DNA from: Pristionchus mayeri
Taxonomy: Eukaryota; Nematoda; Chromadorea; Rhabditida; Neodiplogasteridae
Length of the DNA stretch: 64,000 nt
Direction: 5' to 3'
NCBI GenBank assembly: GCA_036245805.1
Contig: BTRK01000002.1
Location: 44,250,661-44,314,660 of the forward strand
Shown: one piece after another, positions 25,301 through 36,982 of the stretch
Layout: each line of letters opens with the position of its first letter
Numbering within the stretch: position 1 is the stretch's first letter
Position numbers and translations under genes: made by a program
Notes under the pieces: generated by a model
Databases searched by the model: none
Told to the model about the DNA's origin: nothing
The model's input: only the letters and a program-made list of their open reading frames with translations

Positions 25301-26535
25301 CAGTAGAACTTGTAATTCGTTCGCGTGAGAACCTAAGTAACAAACAGTAATTTAGTAATATTAACTCCCCCCGAAAAATTTTGCCGAGACTCTTATGGAA
25401 AAGTCAGGAACAAATATGGATCTCTGGCAAAATTGTCCCAACTAGGATGCATGATGGTGTGGTGCTACGTATAAAATTAGTTTCAAAATTAGATCAATAA
25501 ATAATTACGCGTTTGAAATCTTCCAGAGTAATGTGCTCAGGAGGAACGTCGACCTGAAAAGAGAACAAGACCAACAAACAGAATGTTTTAAGTGTAAAAT
25601 AACTATAATCTAAATATTAACCAAAAATTGCACAAAATATAAAATTTTTCAAAATATAAAGTTACCTGTGTCATATAGGGCATTGATTCATCATCAACGT
25701 GGTAGAAGACCTATAAATATTTGAATATTGTATCACTTTTCAATATGTTCAACTGCAAGCAATTTCAACACAGCTACTCCATCTCCATCAGAATATTGCA
25801 TTAGTTTAACATCGCCCGGGAAAAATGCAAGAAACGTAATTCATGATTCATATAATTGAATATCATCCTCACCTTAGTGCTAATGGGCTTCTCGAATGCC
25901 GTGCTGTGTCCCCCGACTCTCCCGTCGCGTCCACTCGCCATGGAAGAAGACGGAGAAGAGATAGATGATGGTTCGTCGACATTGCTGCATTACCATTTAT
26001 CACATCAGGCAGTTGAGTAACAAACTCATTACTCGGGCATATAGAAATTACGATAATTACAAATATATATTTACCTTACGCATTAATATGTTTTGTGTTT
26101 GATACTAGGAATTAAATAAAGATACCGAGGGCTGGCTGAGATGACGGACGAGTCTGCAAGCGCGCCGGTCCCGTTAAAAGATGAGTTGTCCAAGCCACAG
26201 CCAGGAGAGTAGGGTACTGACTGAAATAAATCACTGATTGTTAATGACAATGCATCCTTTTCAGAGATTGACTACAATACAAACGAGTTCGATTTGAACT
26301 GGGAAGTATTCTCACTGAATGTTCGAATTAACTGTTTTAATTTCACAGATCTTTATTTTGCTAAAATTAACCAAAATAATAACTGACAGAGTCTGAACTG
26401 GTAACTGACCGAGTCTAAACTGTCATCCAGCCGTAGTCTGTTGGTGGCTTCGATTACAGTTGATGGCGTTGCAGCAGAAACGTCGAGTGAAGAGGAGCTG
26501 CCTGGAGGCGGCGTTGAGGAGATGTGGGAGGGCAT
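13395..26535 (-). CDS. dsh: Dishevelled, Wnt signalling scaffold
   Basis: Dishevelled relays Frizzled signals through DIX polymerisation, PDZ binding to Frizzled and DEP membrane contact. Exons, 5' to 3': 26410-26535, 26126-26220, 25873-25984, 25666-25710, 25509-25553, 25274-25332, 25039-25114, 24849-24935, 24286-24370, 24089-24162, 23878-23941, 20466-21356, 20276-20372, 19289-19510, 19113-19190, 18794-18890, 18432-18513, 17733-17794, 17586-17632, 17213-17320, 16746-16828, 15979-16085, 15819-15899, 15448-15535, 15256-15311, 14957-15068, 14759-14898, 13686-13825, 13395-13548. Every junction keeps phase: 1170 residues, or 873 without exon 12. [110 protein letters not shown]. The C-terminus [20 protein letters not shown] matches the family tail. 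An acidic, serine-rich stretch ([13 protein letters not shown]) precedes PDZ. Which nematode paralog it matches is unknown. Confidence 0.95.
16186..16682. mobile_element. Long near-perfect hairpin element in a Dishevelled intron
   Basis: Termini TCAGATCCCTACATG and CATGTAGGGATCTGA bound two arms of about 220 bases each, around a loop of roughly 45 bases near 16414-16458. The arms match closely, for example GGATAATTAATCGGAAACGA on one side and its complement on the other, with a small indel (an extra AT-rich segment in the left arm). No transposase frame. It fills most of the intron 16086-16745. The pre-mRNA could fold into a long double-stranded stem. Confidence 0.9.
20466..21356 (-). other. 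Dishevelled exon 12: 891-nt phase 1-1 cassette coding a charged insert
   Basis: The acceptor is CATCAG followed by TAGTAGTGCC, preceded by a long pyrimidine tract; the donor is GATCG before GTGAGT. The exon enters and leaves in phase 1 and is 891 nt (297 codons), so skipping or including it keeps the frame from exon 11 (ends 23878) to exon 13 (starts 20372). The insert is rich in Lys, Arg and Glu, likely helical or coiled in its second half ([19 protein letters not shown]), with a Ser/Pro part before that ([12 protein letters not shown]). It lies between DIX and PDZ, where other Dishevelled proteins I know have only a short linker. The frame stays open upstream to 21549, with an ATG at 21412-21414, so an alternative first exon is also possible. 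I recognise no domain. Confidence 0.8.
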
Positions 26536-26546
26536 CTGAATTGCAA
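26536..26546 (-). promoter_or_regulatory. Acceptor abutting the Dishevelled start codon (possible trans-splice site)
   Basis: On the minus strand a T-rich tract and TTTGCAATTCAG run directly into ATGCCC at 26535. Such zero-leader acceptors are typical of nematode spliced-leader addition. A conventional 5' untranslated exon further upstream is the alternative. Which leader is used cannot be told. Confidence 0.55.
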
Positions 26547-26663
26547 AAATTGAAAAAAAATAGTTAGGGTTTAAAAATTCAAACTGTTAATTGTTTTGTT
26601 AACGAGAACAATACGAAGGGATATAACAATACACGATGGATATGAAAAAAGTGATACATTCTC

Positions 26664-26890
26664 TATATCACGACATTTCACGAGAGAATCGAGCTAGAAT
26701 CGACATTCTTGGGAATTGAGGGAAAATCGTGAAATGAGTTCCAGTTGGTTTTTGTTATCCTGAGGCATGCCTAATGAAGTACCAAAGTCTCAACTAGCAT
26801 ACATAATTTTGGAGCTGCCTACGCCGGGCATCACGTCGACAGACCTTACTTTGAGAGATCTCGATTACATTGATAGACAGAGTAAAATTG
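26664..26890. mobile_element. Half copy of the ATATCACG inverted-repeat family
   Basis: It begins ATATCACGACATTTCACGAG and follows one arm of the long element at 58925-59785 through TCTTGGGAATTGAGG, GAGGCATGCCTAATG, CAAAGTCTCA and GGAGCTGC to the AAATTGACCTC block, with many substitutions. The second arm is missing, so it is an old, truncated copy just upstream of Dishevelled. Confidence 0.65.
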
Positions 26891-29800
26891 ACCTCAGTTC
26901 TAGCCTCAGGATATGCGTAATATAAAATAAAGCTGGGAATCTAATTAGAAAATATAAATAGATATTCGAATCGATTAATCCTTGAATTTTCTTTGTTAAG
27001 AAATATGGAGGGAGGGCGAATTTCGGAAATATGAACGAGAGGGGGGAGAGGAGATGGCTTTTGAATACTGCGCGCCTTCCTTGTGCCCGCGTCCCCGGTT
27101 CTATTCAAATTGAAACAGATGCTTCCTTGATTGTTTGGTAGAAAGGCAGACAGGAATCAAAATTTTCTGATAATTCTTAATTTCCGAGTTACCGAACAAA
27201 TACTGACGAGAAAACTTTGAATAACGAACTTGGAAAAGATGTTAGTACGGGGGATAGCTAGGAGGATCGAGGAAATTCACATCTTTCTTTGTCCCTATTG
27301 AAGGGTAGTATTCGAATTTCCTTCATTTCCTCATAATTGTATTTGACAACTGAAAAGTGGTTATAAATTGAGCATACATTAAGAGAAATAGAAAGTAGAC
27401 ATTACTCATGTTGCGAGTCATTACGCCGTGAAAACGAAGCATAGTTGACCATTGCCTTCCAATGGCATTCATCAATTACAAACCATAAAACAAAATTAAT
27501 TGTAACCTCCGAAATTGCATGGACAGCCGCCATAAACAATAAATGCGATGCGAGGAAGGAGGCTTTCGCAATTCTCCAGTCAATCAAACAAGAGGCGGAC
27601 GGGGCAAAAATGGAAGGAGAGCCGGGAAAGAGAGAGAGCAAGAGAAAAGATATCCTCCCATCACAGGACTCTCTGTCCTTCTCTCCCCCCTCCCCCTACC
27701 TCCCTCCTCCTCTCACCCCCTCTCCCTGATCCCATGGGCCCCAAGCTCTCCAAAAAGTACATATCGACGCTATCATTATTTGACAAGTATGAACTAATAA
27801 CAACCTATCTATTATTTTCATAATCCACTCCAAAAGTTCTCAAGTGTTCATTCAAAGTAAAAAAAAGTGGTCATGGAATTTGAAAATAAACCGGAAAAAA
27901 TATGACATGATAAAAGGTTTCTCCTTACTTACAGATAAGTAAACATATATGTGGAAAAACTACTCATAGAACTACTCCATCTCTCTGAATATGATACACT
28001 TATTCTCTCATTCCTTCTCTCATAGCCTCTCTGCAGTAATATGGACGCGCAGTCTTCAGGCCTGAGCCAGAGAAATATGCTGATCTATTCGGAGAGCCTA
28101 GAGAAACAGAGAGACGAGGAGTCGGTCTGCCTCATCTGACTGCCCCTCCCTCCATCCCATCACTTGTCAGTGTCCCCATGCAATTCTTCGTATATCCCGG
28201 ATTCTAGGTTCTTGGCAATGAGCCAATGGATTGAAGCACAGATGGCGGGACTGGATAGTGATGAAGTAAATGAATGCGAGGGATTAGTGGAGGGGGCTGG
28301 GGCAAACCGTGGACATCTGGCATCTCAGTGTTTGAGTGTATGTGGAATTAGACTGTGGGGGGCTATCGATTGGAAACGTGCAAATTAATGGTAAGTTCTT
28401 AAAAATTTAAATAATTTATTTATGAATTAAACTAATAACTGGAAAAGGTAATAGGCATAAAATTCTACGTTTTAAATATACGAAATATACACATTTTGAA
28501 GACGTGTTTCAATAAAGTCAATTATTGAGGGATGAAAAGACGAAATTATTTTGTATCTTTGGCAAATAATGAGTCGTGTCGAGAAGAGAAGGAGGGATTA
28601 GAGTGCTTAAATTAAATTACAAGACCCAATCATGCTCTACCCGGAAGAGCATTAATGCAGGAGAGACGAAATTTGTAGAAAGGAGGTCTTGATTCGACTG
28701 ATCTATTGAGCGATGATGCTGATAAGTGCGGTTATAGCGACCAGTGCACGGAAAGATGAAGATCTAGTCAAACAAACGAATCTCTGGGATCCGCGTGTTC
28801 CACACACTTTATCACAAGGAATTGCGCCAAAATGAAGAAAAGAGAAGGGTCAAACAGATACCAGAGAATGCCAACATACGCACAACGAGGATACCAACTA
28901 AAAATTGATAAAAGGGAACAAATTAATAGCTGGTAAATACCAAAACAAAACAAGTAGGAGAACCAGAGCCAGTAATGTAAGGATTCCGGCAAAAAGACTT
29001 ATGTACTAGTAAATGTCGCTAAGCGCTAATTTAAAAATCTATAAACAAACGAGTTGATTATTTGTTGTTACTTACTTCAATATTACAAATATTTCCATTA
29101 TTGAAACTAAATTTCTCACATGGGGAATCGTGAATGTTAACACCTGTAGAATCGTTGAGACCATTTCCCATTGTCAGGGCGCTTATTTTACATTTTATGT
29201 GCTGCTTATTTTACAAAAAACCAACATGCCTCTCAACGCCAGACTGATTATTTATCCAGAACATATTTGAGGCAGTGCTATAATGGAAGAGAATAATCGA
29301 TCCAGCCCTGTTCTCTGGCATTTACTCGCTATTGTAGTACCTCGATTAGTCTTCGACTAGTAGATGCTTTTCTCATTTCCTATTATCTCTTGCTGCTTAT
29401 TACGTACACGAAAGTGCTATGCTATTAGTAGAGAACAAGAGAGCATGCGAAAACGAAGAGATTTCTATTCCACTAATGCAGTACTTATTCGGGTAATCTA
29501 TTCGGAAAGGTCGCAAAAATGTATGTTGACCACGATATTTTCTGAAATTACACGATATTCGTTCCTATATTTCCATCACGTACGATAAGAACGAGTAAAT
29601 ACTAGAGTCCCTAGGCGCATTCAGCACTCTCGACAACTTGAATGTGATCAAGCAGGTAGCACAATGAACCCAGGACTATGGTAGCATTGTCTACGTCGTT
29701 CTTCGGCAAGGCCTCAGATTGGTTATAATGGACTACCTGATTGCAAGCCCCCCCCCCCCCCCGAGGGATCATTCGGTGCTTATCTATCCTCCTGAACCTA

Positions 29801-32219
29801 CCACGCCGCATGTGTGACCCGTTTCAACACTCATGAGAGTAAACGGAGAAATTTTCCTAGTTGCCGTGAATTGGGAGTTATCCAGGGGGATATCATTCCC
29901 CTCGGTCACTCCTTCTTCGTGTTAACGTTTGGGCACTACAAATCCACCACCAATCCTCGCCCATATTTTCCCGTATATCGCCAACGTTCCACAATCCGTC
30001 CTAGGGATCGTTGTTCGATTCGATCCACATCGTAACTTACTTCGTCTATCAGTCATACATCTTCGTAATCTTGTTCGACCCATTTCTCCTCCTTTTACTC
30101 GCTTCTTCTATCCAATCGATCACTCCAGTTTCCAGTCTCGTATGCAGTGCTACGCATAAATGATTGCTTATCAGCGGCTCCCATTGTCCATGGTTCGTTT
30201 CTCAAAATCTAAAAGTGCGAAAGTGCATTTTTAGGATTTGTCCGTAGAGCGAGAGAATCACAGTGTGAAGAAGCTGAATTTAAAATCAGCAAAATAATAT
30301 TTATTGAGTCTTTCAGTTCAATGGGTTACATGCCCGTTTCCGTGGAGATCGAATGCATGTAATATGAAAACCATTTCCCCTCTATTTAAAGAAGGAGTAT
30401 CATCAAAATTGGCTCAGACACTAAGTTTTGTGGCTTAATTAGACTCCCAGACTCAATATCTTTTATTTGCAGCAAGTTACGAATAGTTGGCTGAGTGCCA
30501 AGTGACTCTGAAGGTCAGGTAGAGAGCTAGAGAGCACGCGACTTGAAGAGAGGCTTTCCCTATTTGAAACATAATTCAACCAGGCGCGTGGTTGCAGAGA
30601 ATCCTTTAATAAAAGAAGTATATTAACTATTATAGCTTTCCTGATCCAGAAAAAAGCTTTCTAGATAATCTACTAGTGAGCATTTCAGTCCGTAATAGCT
30701 CAGCATGGTATGTATCTACTTCCCTGTCCTTGGCTCGTCCTTGGCTTTTTCTTCATTTTATACTTTCTCAGCAAATAAACAGAGATGATCGGACATACAT
30801 TATAGACAGTAAGGCGCTTTCTAACACATTTGGCTATTTTAGCATGCAAACACTGCAACCATGATGTTCTTATTCACGAATAATTAAATGGTCCCAATCA
30901 AGTCATGTATATGTATGTTCTCTTTTTACAGTCATTCCTTCTTTACCCTTCCACAGTCACAATATTAGTCATTCGTGAAAGAGGGCATCGTACCATTTGA
31001 AATGTCGCCTCTCTCAACTTTGTATGACATCTCTATAGCGAGAGACAGTTAGATGCACGGATACCTTTGGGAGGCATTCCTTTTCATTTTCAAACAAAGA
31101 AAGTGCAGAGAGCAGATTGCGAACACATTCGACGACAACAGAATGGATCTGTTTTTACTGTAGTCGAGAAATACAAATGCGTTAGTAATGAGTTTAGAAG
31201 AACTGAAGCATAACCATCCTACACCCTGGTTCCTAGTGCTTGTGAAAATATCTGCGTACCAGTTGATTCTATATTTTCGTGTTGACAAGCGCCACTCCTA
31301 CTTACCAGATCCAGTGTTTATTCCTCTTCCTCTCGAGTTTATCTTCCATTAAGTAGCACCGTGAGAGGAGCATTACAAAGCAGGCTGGGCAATTCAACTT
31401 TATTTTCCAATCATCAGATGTGTCTGTTACTCTATCTTTCTTTCATGTGGCCCTCGAGTCTGCCCTTTCATCGTGCACTTCAGTGCCTGCTTCTCCAGTA
31501 GTACAACTGTTAGTGTGCGAGCTCCCTCTCTCTCTTTCTTGCAGTCAATTGCCCGCTCTAACGAGTGAGAACGCACTCGAGTGTGCCTTTCGGTCACACT
31601 TGGAAAGTTCACGTTGAAAAGGAATTGCAGCTGGCCCGGAAATGCGGAATATCATAGTTACTGGTTCTCTCACGTAGATTATGGTAAATTAAGTTAGAAA
31701 TTAAAACAACAATGGCAGTTGCATTCTGAACCTGATGTCTGACGATTATGACGTTAATTAATTAATTAATTAATTGTAATTAATGAAATTATAATAAAAT
31801 GGTGGGTATTAAAGTAAAGTGAATCGATAAATTATTGGTGCCCCGTCTTCTGCTAGAACTCAAGATTGCACGATTTTAATTTTTGCCGACAGACTTTATG
31901 CAATAAAAGGCGTGATACAATCATTAGTATTTATTTTTTAGTTCAAATGTAGAGTAGAGCTAGTTACTCGATTTCTCAAGAGATTCATCATTTTTTTTGC
32001 ATCTTGCCTTTCCTTCCCTAGGACTTTAGTGGGAGTAGTACTTTTGCCGGACTCTCCCTCCTTCCTTCCTCTTGGTCACTCCGTTCCTCCCATCTCTGCA
32101 ATTGTGGCAGGATGGGAGAAAGAGAGAAGAAATGGAGGCGGAGTCGGAGGGGGGAGGGCGTCCCTCAACTTACCCCTCTAACCTCTCAATCCTCAGTCTG
32201 CTCTTCCCAATTCGCGACT
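26891..32219. other. Intergenic region between divergent Dishevelled and secreted-protein genes
   Basis: About 5.3 kb that I cannot assign to a gene; both flanking genes read away from it, so it should hold their promoters. Contents seen: a CT-rich tract at about 27660-27730, a C15 run at 29748-29762, and an (AATT)n stretch near 31757-31776. Open frames here are short (under 100 codons) and show no splice-consistent continuation. Untranslated 5' exons of either gene may be hidden here. Confidence 0.6.
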
Positions 32220-34716
32220 ATGAGGTTGTTGATACTCATCGCCTCGTTCTACATCGGAGCTCTCTCACAGCAGGTAAGGCTATCGATGTACAGCTTATGA
32301 CTTGATCAGTTTTTTTAAAATTCTTGTCTTTATTTCTTCAAGTAAACAAATATTTTTCCGCAAACAAATACATACTCAGATTTTTAAAATTCCATGTTCT
32401 CAATGTTGAACATTATAGTATCTTATTTTCAGCGAAGTTCAGCTCAGCCGACACCATTCTATAACAGTCATATGTCTACGATATCCCATTCTGCCACAGT
32501 ATCCCGTCAGTATCCCACTGTGGCACCCCCTGTTAGTGCCTACCACACTGCCGCAGCTAGTGTGCCCGCACATACGCAACAGCAACAACAGAGAACCCGA
32601 AACCCGTATCCGACCCAGGTATTATAACATATTGTCTCCCTTGTCAAGTATACTTGTAATCGCGACAGATGTCCTATCGCGCGCCTCAGCGTAAGCCTAC
32701 ACCACGAGGGAATTCAAATTCCAACCACGTTCCAATCCTCACAAAGGCCACGTCAGCTCGTGTTTGTGAGTGATCATAACCGCTGAAGAGTGATAACTAA
32801 TTGATATATTAGCCACGGTATCTCCAGCTGAGCACACTCGCCAGCAGCAACTCAAAGCGGAAAACGAGAGAAGAAGAGTAGAGGATCAGCACAGGCATGT
32901 TCCTTGATTTTCACACGACTTCACATACTAAGTTTTGAAAATATAGATATTTTCAGAACATTACATTACCATATTCTATATCTGAATGTAAAATTGCACG
33001 AGGGATCTTTTTTTCTCCCCGCCAGATGGTCGAACGCACATTTTCTCTAACGGCATATGCGCTGTTTTTGATTTCCGTTTCTCTCAAATGGTGGAAATTG
33101 CAGGAAAAATGCAGAGAAGCACAGAATGGATCAGGAGCGTCGACGCCAGGCAGAAGAGAAAAAGCGAGCAGAGCAGGTTTGCATATCCCCATTGGTCTAT
33201 CTGTAAATATGTTGGCTGAGGAACGCAAGCATCGTCAAGCAGTAGAGGCAGCCGAAAGACAGCGAGTGGAGCAAGCTCGAATCAAGGTAAGGGTTGGAAA
33301 TTACAAACAGAATTAATGAAGATTTCACTCATATCACATTTTATAGTTGCCGGTTTATTCCTCGTTGGAGTAGTATAAGCCCTTTGTTTCCTGACACATA
33401 CGCATCAGCTATTCAAGCGCCGTACATTTTCAATGGACACATGATAGGTGTATTGCCGATTCTCAGCTGATTCTTGATTTTTTAACGCTGTTGTGCACGT
33501 TTGATGCATTACAAATCAGACCGATATGCTTTTTATGACGCGAATCCAGAAGGGAAAGATAAAAACATAGAATACGGAAATAAGCGAACTGTACGATTTG
33601 ACGAGTAGTCAACAAGGAATCAGTCTTTTCTTCATTTCGCTCGTAGAGGCATGAATCCGCCCTCACGTCTTACCTCGCTGTCCCCATTCGGCCCTCACCT
33701 CTCCTGCCGGCTGTTACAACTGTTGCTGCTTCGTCACATAGATTAGATAGAAAGAGAAGAGAAGAGGGGAAGGAAGAGGTCGAGAGTAGTCTCGAAGTGA
33801 GAGGAGAACTGGGAAGAGCGGAGATAGATTGAATGAACACAATGGGATCAGAATATGACCTTTAATTGATGAGAATCTTTTTTGAAGCATGAATCTACTA
33901 CACATGTAGGCATTTATGGGTAAGATATTTGTTTTTTATTCAGAAAATTTAATTTTGAAAATTCGCATAAAGTTGGGAGTGTGATCGGGTATCGGTTAAA
34001 CAATAATTTGTAAATCCAATCTTTCTTCCCGGGATTTTATTTTATTTTAAAGACTTGAAGAAAGCGTAATTCACTTGCAAAATTCACTTGCAAATAATTC
34101 TACTCTCTCAATATACAATTCCAGATATACATAAAATATTATTATTTAACATATTTTAATAGGCAGAAGAGGAGCGAAAGCGTGCTGAGGATGAGATCAA
34201 GAGGAGAAATGAGGAGGAACTGAGACGAAAGGTTCGTGAAGTGCATCATGACAAATCTATGAGTAGTAGCTATGAGTTCACTATCACAACGACATACAGC
34301 AGGCTGTCGAAAATGAACGACTCCGTCAGCATCACGCTGCTCAAAGAGATCACCAGGCACATAAAGTAAATTGCTTTTGATGAAATTCAAGGAACGGCAT
34401 TCGATTTCTTCAGCAATCCGTCACGCCAGTTGCTACAGTGCAACAGCATCAGCAAACACAATCCCAAATGCAGCATATGCAACATCAACCGTCGACTGCC
34501 CACGTACAAGCCCACCCCATCCAGGTGGTCGACCCACGAAACCACTAGTGAGTATCTGCTGCTACTCCATTGAAACACAAAGTAACGTATATTCTGTAAT
34601 TGAGAGATTAAATTTACAGCAACTCGATACCGCTAGCGGCACCGATCGTATCTCCTCAGGCGTTCAACTCATGTGATATGCCACCTGATCTATGGTCTCA
34701 ATACCAATACAATTAA
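32220..34716 (+). CDS. Predicted secreted glutamine-rich coiled-coil protein
   Basis: Nine exons with continuous phase: 32220-32273, 32433-32618, 32669-32765, 32813-32894, 33104-33176, 33221-33286, 34163-34231, 34414-34547, 34620-34716; 285 residues. The start MRLLILIASFYIGALS looks like a signal peptide. Residues about 19-110 are Ser/Thr/Pro/Gln-rich with a QQQQQ run. About 120-205 are a highly charged helix (ERRRQAEEKKRAEQ, EAAERQRVEQARIK, AEEERKRAEDEIKRR), very likely coiled coil. The tail is Gln/His-rich and ends in DMPPDLWSQYQYN. The intron after 32894 needs a GC donor. I do not recognise a family. A charged coiled coil behind a signal peptide is unusual for a secreted protein; cuticle, eggshell or luminal roles are only guesses. 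An acceptor at 32196 may mark the 5' end. Confidence 0.75.
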
Positions 34717-35181
34717 TATTTGATATATAATATTCAATTTCGAGAAAATGATAAATGTAACAGGCCTCTCATTGGAATTTGAATTATTTGTATATCTAGG
34801 GCTAATCGCTACTAAATTAGTATTATTTTATACGCGAAAAGACACGGCGAGTCGGAATGCGCGCAAGTTTAGAACCGCAAGGGAAATGAGGTTTTGAGTA
34901 ATTAAATATGCTGAAAACGATGAGCACACTCACTGTGCTCCTAGAGTCTTCGTTGGCTCCAGACGGCTTCACGTAGAAAACAGATTTTCACCTATTGGGA
35001 ATATACTATAATTACGGTATAATATATATTTTATCTACGCTCGGCGGCGCAACGGAAGACGAATAAGGTTCCCACGGTAGAATTTAACGATGAATACACA
35101 TGTCAATTTAATTTTTCATGAATCATTAAAATAATTTTTTTATGCTAAAAAACACAATTTAAAATATTTTGACTGTTCCAG

Positions 35182-36425
35182 GGTTGTCTCAAATCTTTCG
35201 TGAGCGGCGTGATATGTAGTCTGATAAAAATTGAGTTGAGGTGCGATTCTCGGGAATCTGCTGCGGCATGTGGAGTGGAACAACAGTGCCAACGACTGAG
35301 GAGGAAACCGATTAAGATCACCCTCATCTATGAGGCTCTCTGCCCCTTCTGCCAGCGGTTAGTTTAATGTATCGATGAAGGTATAGATTGAAAACAGAAA
35401 CTTACCTAAAAATAAATTGTTAAACTTTCAATTTCAGATTCATCTCTAACCAGCTTGGTGTTGTCTTCAACTCTCTGCGTGGCCATTTCGAGCTTGAGAT
35501 GGTGCCCTGGGGAAATTCACGACTTCTTCCTGTCAGGAGTTGTTTATAAACAACCTTATTTCAAAAATATGAAGAAGAGACCGCATAGCGCACCGTCAAA
35601 CACCTTTAGGAGTTTTCTTTAGCTTGATTCAAAAATACTCTTGCATCGCATGATGGATAACTATGCATTAATCTTTTTGATCTCCATTTTTCAATTTTTT
35701 GATTCTCGTTCCATTTCTCCCACTAATCTCGGGTCTTCATTAATCACCCGCCTTCACAATCTGTGTAACACGCCCACTAAACAACAACTCAAACCTTCAC
35801 TTAAGCATTTGGAAATGGGGGTTTCTTCCCTAGAATCTTAGATGATTCTTGATTAGCTTATATTCCAGGATGGCTCATTCTCGTGTAATCATGGCCAGAA
35901 GGAATGCGATGCGAACAGACTGCAGAGTTGTGTCCTTGACCAGCTTCAGGCAAGATATTAAAGATCAATTCGGGAGTATGAGGAAGTAAAAAGGAAATGA
36001 ATTTTGTATTATGCAGGTCAAAGGCGCGCTTCCTTTCATCGTGTGCTTCGAGAAGAACATCTTTTCTCAGTCTGTGGAACAGTCTTGGCGTGCCTGTACT
36101 GCCTTTGTCCGCTCGCACGAGAGGGAGATCAAGTATGACATCCTTTATGATCATGTCGATTACTCTACCTCTCAGACACTGCTATGATAGCGAGAAGGGA
36201 GTGCAGCTGCAGAGAATTGCCGCGCAGAAGACGTTCTCCGCACGACCCCAGCCAATTGTTGAGGTGCGTTCAACTGTTTTTCGAAATCCTTGATATGCCC
36301 TACCACTTCAGGTGCCCTACCTGCTAATCAACGACTATTCGCCCACTACAGAGAACAACGACCTCAATGTAATGCTCTTTCCTCAACTGCTTGGAAAATG
36401 GGCGAAAATATATAATAGAAAGTAG
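35182..36425 (+). CDS. GILT-type lysosomal thiol reductase (first exon not located)
   Basis: GILT enzymes reduce disulfides in the endolysosome through a CXXC site. Exons 35182-35357, 35438-35531, 35869-35949, 36017-36132, 36176-36263 and 36312-36425 join in phase to 222 residues. Seen: LRCDSRESAAACGVEQQC upstream of the active site, EALCPFCQRF with the CPFC site at 35341-35352, EMVPWGNSRL, a cysteine-rich NHGQKECDANRLQSCVLDQL block, ALPFIVCFEK and VPYLLINDY near the end. The frame has a stop just before 35182, so a signal-peptide exon must lie upstream. An ATG-containing frame near 34908 is one candidate but fits poorly. The intron after 35949 has a GC donor (CAG/GCAAGA); reading through it hits a stop. 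Family call is firm, 5' end unresolved. Confidence 0.87.
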
Positions 36426-36758
36426 AGCGAAATATTTAATTCAACTTCTGCTTCCCGATGATCTCTCGTCTTCGATACTTCCAGTTAATTCCCCTTTTGC
36501 TCCGGTGCTGTAAAATCGGCTTCAACTATATAAACACTATGCATATTACGCTGGCTTTTTATGATCAACTTCGAAAGAAATATATTTCATTAATTTCTTT
36601 AAAAGTTTCATGATGACACTGCTCTTCAATTTTTCCCATGACAGTCCAACCTCAATAACGTATTTTCGCGAAGAATATTTATTTCACACTTTCACAATTT
36701 CACGATTATATTATTATTCGATGATTATTAACGCATTATGCTATGTTCCAACCGGATC

Positions 36759-36764
36759 AATAAA
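36759..36764 (+). terminator. Candidate polyadenylation signal, GILT gene
   Basis: AATAAA on the plus strand 334 bases after the GILT stop, in the short gap before the convergent Ly6-type gene. Hexamer evidence only. Confidence 0.35.
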
Positions 36765-36982
36765 TTCTTTGTATTAATATGTGTGTTCGGAAATAGGAGC
36801 TCGAGAGAGCAAGGGATCACACGTTAAGTGAGCGGTATAGTCTGTGCATTAAAATTATAGTTTCGGTAAAAACCCAATATGAATTGATATGAAATAACAA
36901 TACTGACTGAACCAAATATAGATAAAGTTGTTTTCATGAGACCAGTGGGAAAGGCTTAATTTTAATAGTCACAATCTGGATT

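Noticed and set aside
27733..27760. ATG with MGPKLSKK, a possible myristoylated start
   Set aside because: No downstream exon in phase could be found on the plus strand.
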